In this document: positions 16,420 to 24,505 of the stretch, one piece after another | Layout of the letters: every line of letters starts with the position of its first letter | How positions within the stretch are numbered: position 1 is the first letter of the stretch | NCBI GenBank assembly: GCA_947573445.1 | Contig: CANPFR010000005.1 | Coordinates: 1 to 64,000, forward strand | DNA from: an uncultured Clostridia bacterium | Lineage (GTDB): Bacteria; Bacillota; Clostridia; TANB77; CAG-508 | Direction: 5' to 3' | Length of the DNA: 64,000 nt | Program-made: the position numbers and the translations under genes | The notes under the pieces: generated by a model | Seen by the model: only the letters and a program-made list of their open reading frames with translations | The model's database searches: none | Told to the model about the DNA's origin: nothing

Positions 16420-16944
16420 ATGAGTTTAGATTTAGTAATGTTAGGAGAATTAAAGAGAAAGCCACAACATATTGGAGAAATGAAAAGAAATTTAAAAAAT
16501 AAAAATATCCACAAGGTAATTCGTTTTACTTTAGGAAGTATGTATATGAAAGTTAAAGAATTTGAGAAAAAAGAATATGTTGTTGGTGAAAAGAGAGAAG
16601 AGAAAGGAAAAGAAATTATTGTATATAGTATTACACCAAAAGGGATAAATTTTTTTGAAAAAGTACTTCATGGTAGATTTTTTCATTATGAAACTAATAT
16701 TTATGTTGATGCAAATGAATTAATTGTAAATTTTGAATATATAAATAAAAAAGATCAGCTAAATTATTTAGATGAGATAAAAAATGAACTTGGAAAGAAG
16801 AAGGAAAAATTATATCAAAATAAAAATTTTGTATCTTGTACAGATAAAATGATTTTTAGGCAACAAATAAAAGTAATAAGTGCTTTGGAAGAATGGATTG
16901 AAGATGAGAAAAATGAGATTTTAGCAGATAAAACTAACGGATAA
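16420..16944 (+). CDS. PadR-like winged-helix regulator
   Basis: A 174-residue protein. An N-terminal winged helix covers about 1-85: 'LVMLGELKRKPQHIGEMKRNL', then 'TLGSMYMKVKEFEKKEYV' and a wing ending 'YSITPKGINFFEKVL', the order of PadR proteins. A C-terminal helical part with basic and acidic repeats (100-174) resembles the PadR dimerisation helices. Likely a repressor; its own gene is controlled by the upstream palindromes. AAAGAGG precedes the ATG. Confidence 0.8.
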   Translation: MSLDLVMLGELKRKPQHIGEMKRNLKNKNIHKVIRFTLGSMYMKVKEFEKKEYVVGEKREEKGKEIIVYSITPKGINFFEKVLHGRFFHYETNIYVDANELIVNFEYINKKDQLNYLDEIKNELGKKKEKLYQNKNFVSCTDKMIFRQQIKVISALEEWIEDEKNEILADKTNG

Positions 16945-16957
16945 AAAATCCTTTTTT
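16939..16957 (+). terminator. short terminator after the PadR-like gene
   Basis: GGAT-AAAAA-ATCC followed by TTTTTT. The stem is only 4 pairs, but the T run is good. Confidence 0.4.
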
Positions 16958-17037
16958 ATTTACCTTAAAAACAACCAGAAAGAATTATATAAATAATTGG
17001 TAGTTGATAATAAATGTCCTTCTAAAATGAGATAATA

Positions 17038-17080
17038 CTAACAAACATAAATATAAAAAATGTTAGTTTATTTTTGTTAG
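17038..17080. promoter_or_regulatory. operator-like inverted repeat before the XRE gene
   Basis: CTAACAAACATAAA (17038-17051) is matched by TTTATTTTTGTTAG (17067-17080), 13 of 14 positions in inverse orientation. It ends at the ribosome site of the XRE gene, so it could be an autoregulatory operator or an mRNA hairpin hiding the start. Confidence 0.5.
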
Positions 17081-17092
17081 GAGGAATCTGTT

Positions 17093-17473
17093 GTGAGTAG
17101 GGTAAATAGGTATGAATATACAGATTGGAAAGATTTTGGAGCAAGAATTAAAAATTATAGAGAAAAAGTGGGAATGACCAAAGAGAAATTTGCAGAAAAC
17201 ATAAATAGAACAGAAAACTTTGTATCGGAGCTTGAAAAAGGAAGGAAAAGTTGTAGTGTGCATACTTTACACCAAATTTCTAAGGTTTTAAAGATTTCAA
17301 CAGATGACTTACTATATGGAGATATGTCAGAAATGAAGGAAGAATATAATAATAAAGAAGTTCTACTCGAAATAATAGATAGATGCAGTGATGAAGAACT
17401 TGCAGTAATAAGAGATTTAATAACAGCTGTTTATCCAAATTTAGAATATATTGTGAAACATAATGAGAAGTAG
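17093..17473 (+). CDS. XRE-family regulator at the start of the mobile-element block
   Basis: A 126-residue protein. The Cro/CI HTH lies at about residues 14-72 (IKNYREKVGMTKEKFAENI, then ENFVSELEKGRKSCSV as recognition helix, then LLYGD). A C-terminal 40-residue helix follows, common in regulators of integrative elements of Firmicutes. Start is GTG at 17093 with AGGAGG at 17080-17085. Probably controls the long plus-strand operon that starts at 17905. Confidence 0.85.
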   Translation: MSRVNRYEYTDWKDFGARIKNYREKVGMTKEKFAENINRTENFVSELEKGRKSCSVHTLHQISKVLKISTDDLLYGDMSEMKEEYNNKEVLLEIIDRCSDEELAVIRDLITAVYPNLEYIVKHNEK

Positions 17474-17604
17474 AAATACTAGAATTTAGAAACGGATATA
17501 AAATAGTAGGTTTAGATTTATTAAATCCAAAGAAATAAAAATTTATGATGTGTATATTTTATTTTGATAAAATTTCGTGTAAAATACAAATGTATTCAAA
17601 ATCT

Positions 17605-17821
17605 GTCGCTTTATATAGAAAATAACTATATGAGTGATACCTGCATGAGCAGGGTAAAGCTGATTTATTTCAGCTATTGACTTTGCAATTTTGCAAAGGT
17701 AAAGTAAGTAGCACGTTATTTTTGTGACTTATCATAAAGTGCAATTATGAAAAAATGTGCTTAAAATTAAAAAACGAAGAAAACAAGTAAAATTTTAAAA
17801 GATTCTTACTTGTTATTTTTT
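17605..17821 (+). ncRNA. candidate structured RNA or leader with five or six hairpins
   Basis: In the 430 bases between the XRE gene and 17905 there is no gene, but a run of hairpins: ATATAG/CTATAT (17613-17631), CCTGC/GCAGG (17640-17653), AGCTG/CAGCT (17658-17675), CTTTGC/GCAAAG (17681-17698), GCAC/GTGC beyond 17700, and an AACAAGTAA/TTACTTGTT hairpin at 17782-17814 followed by a T run. Regularly spaced stems ending in a terminator suggest a regulatory leader for the 18-kb operon downstream, or a free small RNA. I do not recognise a known family. Confidence 0.55.
17782..17821 (+). terminator. terminator ending the hairpin-rich leader
   Basis: AACAAGTAA (17782-17790) pairs with TTACTTGTT (17806-17814), then ATTTTTT. 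It sits 84 bases before the first gene of the long operon, so readthrough would have to be controlled here. Confidence 0.65.
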
Positions 17822-17904
17822 GTGCCAAAATTAAGAAAGGAGGGAAGATTAACTGTTTTTGAATACAAATAAAAATTAAATTTATAAAAAAGGAGTGAAG
17901 TATT

Positions 17905-18264
17905 TTGAAAACATTTTGTTACGAATCAAACGGTGAATGGTATAGAGAATGTTATTTTGATATTGGTGAATATGAAAATGGAGAACGATATCTAGCCCTT
18001 AATGGCTATGCTAAGAATGAAAATCAAGTATCGCATATATCAGATGTAACAATTGAGGTATCAGAGAAATTAAAAAAAAATCAGGTAGCAATAGACAATG
18101 CAACAAATACGAATCTAATCAGTTTTTTATTAGATTTGGGCATTGTTAAAGGAATATCAAAAAGAGTTATAAGTAATTCAAAGAGTTTTCCAATAGTAGA
18201 GCTTGATTTGGAAAAATTGTATGAATATTCATGCAGATTGGAGGAATTAAGAGATGCCAGTTAG
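17905..18264 (+). CDS. hypothetical element protein
   Basis: A 119-residue acidic protein, not recognised. It has an early CYESNGEWYRECYFDIGEYE segment (beta hairpin-like) and a long C-terminal helix. Start is TTG at 17905, supported by AAAGGAGTG seven bases upstream. It is the first gene of the long element operon and overlaps the next gene by 11 bases. Confidence 0.65.
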   Translation: MKTFCYESNGEWYRECYFDIGEYENGERYLALNGYAKNENQVSHISDVTIEVSEKLKKNQVAIDNATNTNLISFLLDLGIVKGISKRVISNSKSFPIVELDLEKLYEYSCRLEELRDAS

Positions 18265-18478
18265 TAAATTTTTAGAGGCAACAGCAGAGGATATAATCTA
18301 TGAATTTGAAAGTCTATTATGCAATAATGATGTAAAACTCAATAATTTAGATCCAGAGCAGAATGAGTTTGAAACAGAACAATCTTATATCAACCAGAAA
18401 GATTATGAAGAATTAAAACAAAAAATAATAGAGCAGTTGAAAGACGTAGAAGATTATTGTCACAATGAAGCTGCGTAA
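18254..18478 (+). CDS. small acidic hypothetical protein
   Basis: A 74-residue, strongly acidic, probably helical protein with no recognisable motif. The ATG lies inside the end of the upstream gene (translational coupling) and GGAGG sits 8 bases before it. Acidic small proteins are common in mobile elements; no function assigned. Confidence 0.6.
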   Translation: MPVSKFLEATAEDIIYEFESLLCNNDVKLNNLDPEQNEFETEQSYINQKDYEELKQKIIEQLKDVEDYCHNEAA

Positions 18479-18495
18479 ATTGAAAGGAGAAATGT

Positions 18496-19593
18496 ATGGA
18501 AATACGAGATTTAGTGAGAGAAAGAATAGTTGGAAATATTAAAATTGGAACAAAAAGTGAAAAGGGGTTACCTAAAAAATTGTCATGTTTTCATGTTGAA
18601 GAGGACAAAGCAACATCAAGGGATATGGTGGATATTTTTAAAAAATTATATCCTGAAAAAACAAGAAAATTGAAAATAAGATTTACATCTGAAAATCCAT
18701 TTAATTTTAAATATAAAAGATATGTTAATAATAAAGCTATATGTATTGGAAATGGAACAAAAGCAATAACAATTGGAAAGGATAATAACAATAAAAATAC
18801 ACAAATAGAAGTAGAATGTAGCAAGGAATGTGAACATATTCAAAGTGGAAAATGTAAATTAAGGGGAAGTTTAAAATTTGTGTTAGAAGGTATAGAAGCA
18901 GGAGGTGTATGGAATTTAACTACATCTGGAGGAATCTCATTATCCAATATTGCATCAGAAATTGTTAAATACAAAAAGGCAGGAATGAGTATTATAGGTG
19001 TTCCGTTCGAACTTACACTTACAGAACAAGAAAGTCTTGCTTATGGCACGTATTATAGTATTGATTTACATGGACTTGACCAAAAACCACAATTGGTAGA
19101 TAGCACAACTGCAAAACTGAATAAAGCAAATGTAGTTGAAACAAAAAAATTGCCAGAAGAAACACAGAAAGGTAATACTATCGCTCAAAAAACAATTAAA
19201 GAAAAGGATGTAAAGGAAAATGAACCCAAAGAAGAAAAATTGAGCAAAACCAATAAAGAGCAAAAGGAAAATATGAATAACAAACCAGAAACAAATACAA
19301 AGGAAGATTTTTCTAATTATTATGTCTTAAAATCTTATATGGAAACTATTATAAAGGGTAAAAAATTTGACCAATTTACATTTGAAAAAATGGATGGTCA
19401 AGAAGTGGAATATATTTTACATCCTAAAGCCAACAAAGAAATTAACAATTGTGATGTAGGCACATTAATTGAAGTGATAGAGGAAAAAATGGAAATGGAA
19501 AAAAATGTGCTTTGTTTGTATAATATAAAACAAAAGATTGAAAAAGCTGAAAATAATGAAGATAATAGTGAAGAATTGAAGGAAGCAGTTTAG
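18496..19593 (+). CDS. zinc-binding Gp3/RDF-like recombination protein
   Basis: A 365-residue protein. Residues 1-210 have the look of the Gp3-like family (phage recombination directionality factor-type): IVGNIKIGTKSEKGLPKKL at the N-terminus, an RKLKIRF strand, an IGNGTKA loop, and C83, C108, C112 and C120 as a likely zinc site (ECSKECEHIQSGKCK), then a GGVWNLTTSGG segment. Residues 210-290 are a Lys/Glu/Asn-rich linker and 290-365 a small helical domain. Family members occur beside phage and plasmid recombination genes, as here (ERF follows). Whether it acts as a directionality factor is uncertain. Confidence 0.5.
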   Translation: MEIRDLVRERIVGNIKIGTKSEKGLPKKLSCFHVEEDKATSRDMVDIFKKLYPEKTRKLKIRFTSENPFNFKYKRYVNNKAICIGNGTKAITIGKDNNNKNTQIEVECSKECEHIQSGKCKLRGSLKFVLEGIEAGGVWNLTTSGGISLSNIASEIVKYKKAGMSIIGVPFELTLTEQESLAYGTYYSIDLHGLDQKPQLVDSTTAKLNKANVVETKKLPEETQKGNTIAQKTIKEKDVKENEPKEEKLSKTNKEQKENMNNKPETNTKEDFSNYYVLKSYMETIIKGKKFDQFTFEKMDGQEVEYILHPKANKEINNCDVGTLIEVIEEKMEMEKNVLCLYNIKQKIEKAENNEDNSEELKEAV

Positions 19594-19644
19594 TTGAAAA
19601 GTGAACTACTTCTTTTTTATGTTAGGAGAAAGGAAAAATAGAAG

Positions 19645-19812
19645 ATGATAAAATTGATAAAAAAATTCCTAATAATATTGCTACTTATAATAACACATTT
19701 CATGGTTTATATTGCTAAAATTATAAATAATTTTATAAAAGAAAATAAAGACAATATAAAAAAATATTATAGAAGTTTTAGATGCGTTTTAAAAGAAGAA
19801 CTTGAAAAGTAA
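19645..19812 (+). CDS. small single-pass membrane protein
   Basis: A 55-residue protein. Residues 4-30 are a continuous hydrophobic helix with a basic N-terminus, followed by a charged helix of about 25 residues. AGGAAAAAT precedes the ATG at 19645. Its stop overlaps the ribosome site region of the next gene, consistent with a real gene in the operon. No known family recognised. Confidence 0.55.
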   Translation: MIKLIKKFLIILLLIITHFMVYIAKIINNFIKENKDNIKKYYRSFRCVLKEELEK

Positions 19813-19822
19813 AGGAAAAAAT

Positions 19823-20389
19823 ATGAGAAATAAGTATAATTATGGAGAATTAGTTAAAGTAAGTGGTATAGGAAAGGAATACGGAAGAGTTGATAATCGA
19901 TTAGGCTTTATTATTAGAAAAGATGACTTTTTTGAAGATTATTATGTGGAGTTATTATTTGGAGGAAAAGATTGGTTTAATGAGGAAGCAATTGAAAGAA
20001 TATTCCGAGAAAAAAGAAATAAAATCCATAAATATCGTGTAAGATTTTGTACGACCAAAGAAGGATATGAATTGATAAAGGCAAGATTGAAAGAAAAAGA
20101 GCCAATTAGCAATAATAAATTCAAGAAAATAGATTATCAAAGGAAGTTTGAAAAAGATGGTAAAAGCTATATTATTATTGGTTGGAATTCAGTTTATTGG
20201 CCTGTAAGCAATGTTAGTATTAGAATATTTGAAAATACAATCCAACAATTTAAAAATTTAGATTTACCATTTCAGTATGTTTTATTAAACGAAGATGAAT
20301 TAGCAGACATAAAAATAATGCAAAATAAGGAAATTGACAATAATGTTGATGTTTTATTAATAGAACGAAAAATTAGAATAAAAATATAA
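19823..20389 (+). CDS. hypothetical element protein
   Basis: A 188-residue protein. Residues 1-55 look like a small beta barrel: GELVKVSGIGKEYGRVDNRLGFII, then YVELLFGGKDWF, resembling KOW/PG-type domains that read 'the X allows variable Y'. The rest is charged and mixed alpha/beta. Not assigned to a family. I chose the ATG at 19823 because AAAGGA precedes it; a TTG at 19802 in frame lies in the previous gene. Confidence 0.6.
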   Translation: MRNKYNYGELVKVSGIGKEYGRVDNRLGFIIRKDDFFEDYYVELLFGGKDWFNEEAIERIFREKRNKIHKYRVRFCTTKEGYELIKARLKEKEPISNNKFKKIDYQRKFEKDGKSYIIIGWNSVYWPVSNVSIRIFENTIQQFKNLDLPFQYVLLNEDELADIKIMQNKEIDNNVDVLLIERKIRIKI

Positions 20390-20409
20390 GATAAAGAAGG
20401 GAGAATACT

Positions 20410-20964
20410 ATGATAGCGAAAAAGATACTAAATGTAATGGCGAAAATTGGTCCAATCATAAAAGACAAAAGTAACGATGAAAAAGGTTTTGATTATGCTT
20501 CTATATCCAGTATTATCATTAAAGCAAGAGAAGCTATGATTGATGAGAAAATTATTATTATACCAGTAGAGGCAAAAGAAATTTTGTCAAAAGGAAATGA
20601 AGTTATTATTAATATGGTTTATAGACTTTATGATACAGAACCAAATGAAGATGGTAAATGTGATTTTATAGATATTAATGTTCCAGGGCAAGGAAAAGAT
20701 AGTGAAGGATGGGCAGTGTATAAAGCCTTATCAGGAGCATATAAGTACACAATGACGCAATCATTTGCTATTCCTACGATAGATGATGCAGAAAAGGATA
20801 AATATACTTCTAATAATGAAGAACTAAATGAGAATGAAGATAATTGCAATGAAAACATAATAACGAATGGAGCGTTAAATGAAAGCAATGTTGAAACATT
20901 ACTAGGAGAACCAGATGTGAATGATTTTGACAATATATTCTCATTAGGAGATAAAGCTATATAG
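20410..20964 (+). CDS. ERF-family single-strand annealing protein
   Basis: A 184-residue protein. Its ERF core: an N-terminal helix 'KKILNVMAKIGPIIKD', 'FDYASISSIIIKAREAMIDEKI', a central 'VPGQGKDSEGWAVYKALSGAYKYTMTQSFAIP' type segment (motifs GQGKDSEGWA and GAYKY), and an acidic tail of about 60 residues. ERF proteins anneal complementary single strands in phage- and plasmid-type recombination. It sits directly before a Rad50-like ATPase and four genes before SSB, a coherent recombination module. Confidence 0.85.
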   Translation: MIAKKILNVMAKIGPIIKDKSNDEKGFDYASISSIIIKAREAMIDEKIIIIPVEAKEILSKGNEVIINMVYRLYDTEPNEDGKCDFIDINVPGQGKDSEGWAVYKALSGAYKYTMTQSFAIPTIDDAEKDKYTSNNEELNENEDNCNENIITNGALNESNVETLLGEPDVNDFDNIFSLGDKAI

Positions 20965-20978
20965 AAAGGAATGATAAT

Positions 20979-22646
20979 ATGGTTATAAAAAGCATAAATA
21001 ATGTAGTGGGATATAAAGGATTACCAGATGGTTTTAGCAGTGAATTTGACGAAAATAAAACTTACATAATAGGGGCAAATTTTCAAGGTAAAACAACAAT
21101 TGGCAGTCTTTTTAATTGGTGTTTAACTGGTACAAGTTTGCTTGGAAAAGAAAAAGAACAAGTGGCTAATGATATAAAAAAAACTACTAATGTTATAGTT
21201 GATATTACATTTGTTGACAACTTTGGAATAGAACATAGACTCGTCAGAGAAAAAGGAAGAGAAATGCACTTAACATTAGATGGAAAAGAAATTGAACAAG
21301 GAAATTTAGCACAGTTTTATAAGAATAAAGATATGTTTTTAATCGTACATAATCCATATTATTTTTGGACTTTAGAGCCAAAACAGCAGAAAGATTTGAT
21401 TAGAAATATGTTGCCAACTATTGATTCTAAAGAGGCTTTTAATCTTTTGGATGGGTGTGATCAAGAAATTATTAAGAATCCAATTGAAAATTTGAGTGCA
21501 TATACTGACAAAATCAATAAAAACATTACTGAATTGGAAAGAGAGTATAATAAAAATTTAGGAATAATAGAAACTTTAAAAACAATAGCATTGGGACAAG
21601 AAGGTAGTATTCTTGAATTTGATAAAGAACAAGAACTGATAGAGTTACAGAAGAAGTATAGTGATACGTCACAGGGATTTGATAATTTTAATTTGGAAAT
21701 GTTGAAAAACAGTATTGCATCTATCAATAAAAGGTTACAAGAGATTTTAAAAGATGATTTGTTTAGAATCAATGAAGAGTACAAGAGAGAAAACAATAAA
21801 TTGCAAGATATTGATAAAGATGAAGCACTTTGTCCCTATTGTAGACAAAGTATGAAAGATAGTGAAGCAAAAGAAAATTTAAAAAAATTTTATCGTAAAG
21901 AGTTGAACAATTTGCAAGGAAAGGCAGATGGATTAAGGCAAAGGGCAGAAGAACTTGTAAAAAAGAAAAAAGAAAAGCAAGTCATGTATGATAAATTAAA
22001 TACTTCAGATATGCAACAGCTGCAAAGTGAAAGAGAAGAAATCAAAGAAAGAATCGACATTTTGCAAAAGAGAAAAAATGAAGTTACCTATCATAATCAA
22101 GAAGTGGAAATTAGAAGAAAGAATATAAAAGATGCTAAAGAAAAATTGGATATTTATGAGAAGAATCAAATAGAAATTGAACAGGAATTAAAATTAATAA
22201 AAGCTCAAAAGAAAGTTGCAAATAAACTAAAAATATTGGTAATAGAAGCACAAAAAGAAAAAATTAGAAAATACTTAAATAAGGTAGATATTGAATTTAG
22301 TAAGGTTTCAAAAACGACTGGAGAAATTACGGAATGTTGTAATATACAATATGAAGGAAGAGATTATAAGAAATTATCTAAATCCCAGCAAGCTAGGGCT
22401 TGTTTGGAAATATCAAATGTATTTAATAATATAACAGGAATTAACGCACCAATATTTTTTGATGATGGAGAAACAACAACAGATATACAAGATATACCAA
22501 ATACGCAACTTATTATTTCTTTAGTCATTAAGTATAACAAATTAGAAGTTTTATATGATTATGAAGAAGTTTTGGAAAGAAAAGAAAAATCGATACGAAA
22601 AGAAATTGAAGAAAAAAGCAGTTATGAAGTGCCATTAGCTGCCTAA
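20979..22646 (+). CDS. Rad50/SbcC-like AAA ATPase with zinc hook
   Basis: A 555-residue SMC-type ATPase. Walker A is GANFQGKTT at residues 32-40. Two coiled-coil arms surround a CPYC zinc hook at residues 285-288. A C-terminal half has an LSKSQQARACLEI signature-like segment and FFDDGETT as Walker B. The arms are short for Rad50 (about 120 residues each). Chromosomal SbcC is about twice this size, so this is an element version. It probably remodels DNA ends for the ERF annealing protein; no SbcD-type nuclease gene is visible next to it. Confidence 0.85.
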   Translation: MVIKSINNVVGYKGLPDGFSSEFDENKTYIIGANFQGKTTIGSLFNWCLTGTSLLGKEKEQVANDIKKTTNVIVDITFVDNFGIEHRLVREKGREMHLTLDGKEIEQGNLAQFYKNKDMFLIVHNPYYFWTLEPKQQKDLIRNMLPTIDSKEAFNLLDGCDQEIIKNPIENLSAYTDKINKNITELEREYNKNLGIIETLKTIALGQEGSILEFDKEQELIELQKKYSDTSQGFDNFNLEMLKNSIASINKRLQEILKDDLFRINEEYKRENNKLQDIDKDEALCPYCRQSMKDSEAKENLKKFYRKELNNLQGKADGLRQRAEELVKKKKEKQVMYDKLNTSDMQQLQSEREEIKERIDILQKRKNEVTYHNQEVEIRRKNIKDAKEKLDIYEKNQIEIEQELKLIKAQKKVANKLKILVIEAQKEKIRKYLNKVDIEFSKVSKTTGEITECCNIQYEGRDYKKLSKSQQARACLEISNVFNNITGINAPIFFDDGETTTDIQDIPNTQLIISLVIKYNKLEVLYDYEEVLERKEKSIRKEIEEKSSYEVPLAA

Positions 22647-22650
22647 ATTT

Positions 22651-22683
22651 AAGCTATCTAATTATGAGATAGCTTTATTTTTA
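22651..22683 (+). terminator. hairpin after the Rad50-like gene
   Basis: AAGCTATCT (22651-22659) pairs with AGATAGCTT (22667-22675), followed by TATTTTTAT. Probably partial termination inside the long operon, before the S6-like gene. Confidence 0.6.
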
Positions 22684-22701
22684 TAATAGGAGGAATGAAT
22701 T

Positions 22702-22992
22702 ATGAGAGAATATGAGAGTGTAATAATATTGAAACCAGATTTATCTGAACAAGAAGTTTCAAGTGTTATTTCAAAAATTGAAAATACAATTAAAAATTTT
22801 GGTAAAGTTACCGTAAAAAATGATTTAGCAATAAAAAAGTTAGTTTGTGAAGTAAAAAACTACAAAGAAGGTCGTTATATTGTATTTGAATTTAAAATAA
22901 AGGAGAAATATAGCACAGAAGCAATTTGTGAATTGGAAAGAGTGTATAGGATTGTTGATGAAATAATTAAATTCATTGTGGTAAAAAAGTAA
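22702..22992 (+). CDS. ribosomal protein S6-like protein on the element
   Basis: A 96-residue protein with the S6 layout: MREYESVIILKPDLSEQEV strand-helix, IENTIKNFGKVTVKND, then NYKEGRYIVFEFKI strand, and ELERVYRIVDEIIKFIVV as the last helix-strand. Length fits bacterial S6 (about 95-100). The loop that normally reads 'W-G-x-R-x-L-A-Y' is replaced by LAIKKLVCEV, so ribosome binding may be altered. The chromosomal copy should lie elsewhere with ssb and rpsR; here too SSB follows within 0.6 kb, so the pair seems captured together. AGGAGG precedes the ATG. Confidence 0.8.
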   Translation: MREYESVIILKPDLSEQEVSSVISKIENTIKNFGKVTVKNDLAIKKLVCEVKNYKEGRYIVFEFKIKEKYSTEAICELERVYRIVDEIIKFIVVKK

Positions 22993-23015
22993 TGGAAAAT
23001 AAAGGAAGGTTTAAT

Positions 23016-23183
23016 ATGGAAAATGTAATTGAAATAAATATTGAGATAGATGTAAAAGATAAAATCATTTATATGGGAGAAGAATGTTCTTCAGGAGTGA
23101 AGGAGAAATACGAAAGAACAGAAGACATAGGAAAATTTATACAAAATTACATAGAAATATATCATACAGAAATTAAAGACTAA
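23016..23183 (+). CDS. small acidic hypothetical protein
   Basis: A 55-residue protein beginning MENVIEINIEIDVKDKIIYMG, mixed strand then helix. I chose the ATG at 23016 because AAAGGAAGG lies just upstream; an in-frame ATG at 22992 overlaps the S6-like stop. No family recognised. Confidence 0.5.
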   Translation: MENVIEINIEIDVKDKIIYMGEECSSGVKEKYERTEDIGKFIQNYIEIYHTEIKD

Positions 23184-23247
23184 TATTATGACTGTTAAAA
23201 TGGAGCAATAAGTCTGATGACTTAATAATAAAGAAAGGAATAGGTAA

Positions 23248-23529
23248 ATGAGAAAAAGAAGAAAATTTTTAGGATATTGTGAAAAATGCAAAAAAAGTCT
23301 ATGAGAGGAACATGCACATTTTTATACAGATGGCAATAATGAAGCTATTACTAATAATTCACCATATCTTTGCAAATCTTGTTACGAAAATAAGTATCAC
23401 GTAAAATTGAAAAATGATGTGCAAAGATTCAGAGAAAATTTAATAGATAAATTATACAATTTAAAAAAATATCATCATATAGAATCGGTTGATATTAACA
23501 AGGTGATAGAGTATATAAAAAATTTTTAA
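23248..23529 (+). pseudogene. zinc-ribbon protein interrupted by an in-frame TGA
   Basis: From the ATG at 23248 (GAAAGGAATAGG upstream) the frame reads a CEKC pair, then TGA at 23302-23304, then continues open for 74 codons. That part contains a second CKSC pair (LCKSCYENKY) and a helical tail, ending in TAA at 23527-23529. The two Cys pairs 30 residues apart make one zinc ribbon, so both halves belong together. TGA is a normal stop elsewhere in this window, so this is most likely a nonsense mutation or a base error. The SSB gene follows 13 bases later. Confidence 0.55.
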
Positions 23530-23542
23530 GGAGGAATAAAAA

Positions 23543-23962
23543 ATGAATAAAGTATGTTTAATAGGAAGATTAACAGCAGATCCAGAAGTAAGATATACAC
23601 AAACGAATAACACATTAGTAGCGTCTTTTAATTTAGCAGTTAATAGAAGATTTGCAAAGGAAAATGAAGAGAGACAAGCAGATTTTATAAAGATAGTTGC
23701 TTGGTCTAAAACAGGAGAATTTTGTAGCAAATATTTTAAAAAAGGGCAACAAGTAGGAATTACTGGAAGAATTCAAACAAGGAACTATGAAGATGAAAAT
23801 ACTCAAAAACATTACATAACAGAGATAATTGCTGAAGAGGTTTATTTTGCGGACAGCAAAAAAGAAGGAGAAAATGCTTTTAGTCAATATGGAAGTGCAT
23901 TTGCGGATAATAACGGAACAGAATTTGCAGTAACACAAGAGGATGACGACTTGCCATTTTGA
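23543..23962 (+). CDS. ssb: single-stranded DNA-binding protein
   Basis: A 139-residue SSB. The OB-fold runs from MNKVCLIGRLTADPEVRYT through 'DFIKIVAWSKTGEFCSKYFKKGQQVGITGRIQTRNYED', and the C-terminal tip is DDDLPF, which recruits DNA repair and replication proteins. Shorter than many chromosomal SSBs because the linker is brief, as in phage and plasmid versions. AAGGAGG precedes the ATG. Works with the ERF and Rad50-like proteins upstream. Confidence 0.95.
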   Translation: MNKVCLIGRLTADPEVRYTQTNNTLVASFNLAVNRRFAKENEERQADFIKIVAWSKTGEFCSKYFKKGQQVGITGRIQTRNYEDENTQKHYITEIIAEEVYFADSKKEGENAFSQYGSAFADNNGTEFAVTQEDDDLPF

Positions 23963-23972
23963 AAGAAATTAG

Positions 23973-24176
23973 GTGATTATATTGAAAAGGGTAACGAAAA
24001 ACAATTTATTGAAATTAGTAAATATGAAAAAACAGTATATGGAGAACCAAGAAACAAATTTACGAAGGGAAATTGATGATTTTACAGATAATGTTATAAA
24101 CAAAGATAAACGTTATTTTTCAAAATTGCAAAGTTATGATTTTGATGAAGAAATAATTAAATATTTAATAGTATAA
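23973..24176 (+). CDS. small basic hypothetical protein
   Basis: A 67-residue charged helical protein starting with GTG at 23973, 10 bases after the SSB stop. There is no motif and the ribosome site (TTAGG) is weak. Ends just before a hairpin at 24175-24199. Confidence 0.45.
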   Translation: MIILKRVTKNNLLKLVNMKKQYMENQETNLRREIDDFTDNVINKDKRYFSKLQSYDFDEEIIKYLIV

Positions 24177-24199
24177 AGGGTGGAAAATTTCCACTCTTT
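24175..24199 (+). terminator. hairpin between element genes
   Basis: AAAGGGTGGAA pairs with TTCCACTCTTT around AAT; T-rich sequence follows. It may terminate the ssb part of the operon. Confidence 0.5.
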
Positions 24200-24291
24200 A
24201 TATTGTTGATAAAACAGATAAGAGAGGCAAAATTACAGAATATTGAAATAGAAAAAAGAGGTGAATAGTTATAAAAAAAGGGAAATTAAAT

Positions 24292-24504
24292 GTGGAATTA
24301 AGAAAAATAATAGATACAGGAAAGTCAAGCATCATAAAAAAGTATAATTTATCATTACATAATATAAAAACAATAATAGATATTTTAAATAAAAAATATG
24401 ATACATTTCTATCAAAGGAAGTTGCTGATTGTTTAAAGGCTTATGAGTATGAAATTGTAAGTTGGGGGATTGGTTATAAATTAGTAGAGAAAGGAAAGAA
24501 CTGA
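24292..24504 (+). CDS. small hypothetical protein
   Basis: A 70-residue, probably helical protein (MELRKIIDTGKSSIIKKYN) starting with GTG at 24292; AAAGGG lies nine bases upstream. One base separates its stop from the next start. Not recognised. Confidence 0.5.
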   Translation: MELRKIIDTGKSSIIKKYNLSLHNIKTIIDILNKKYDTFLSKEVADCLKAYEYEIVSWGIGYKLVEKGKN

Positions 24505-24505
24505 T

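Noticed and set aside
20628-20933. 101-residue Ser-rich minus-strand frame inside the ERF gene
   Set aside because: It is the shadow of acidic Asn/Glu codons in the ERF tail; no start signal.
23248-23529. Genetic code change (TGA as a sense codon)
   Set aside because: Other clear genes in the window, such as the NTase-free SSB and the pair 1 sigma gene, end in TGA at the expected position, so TGA works as a stop.
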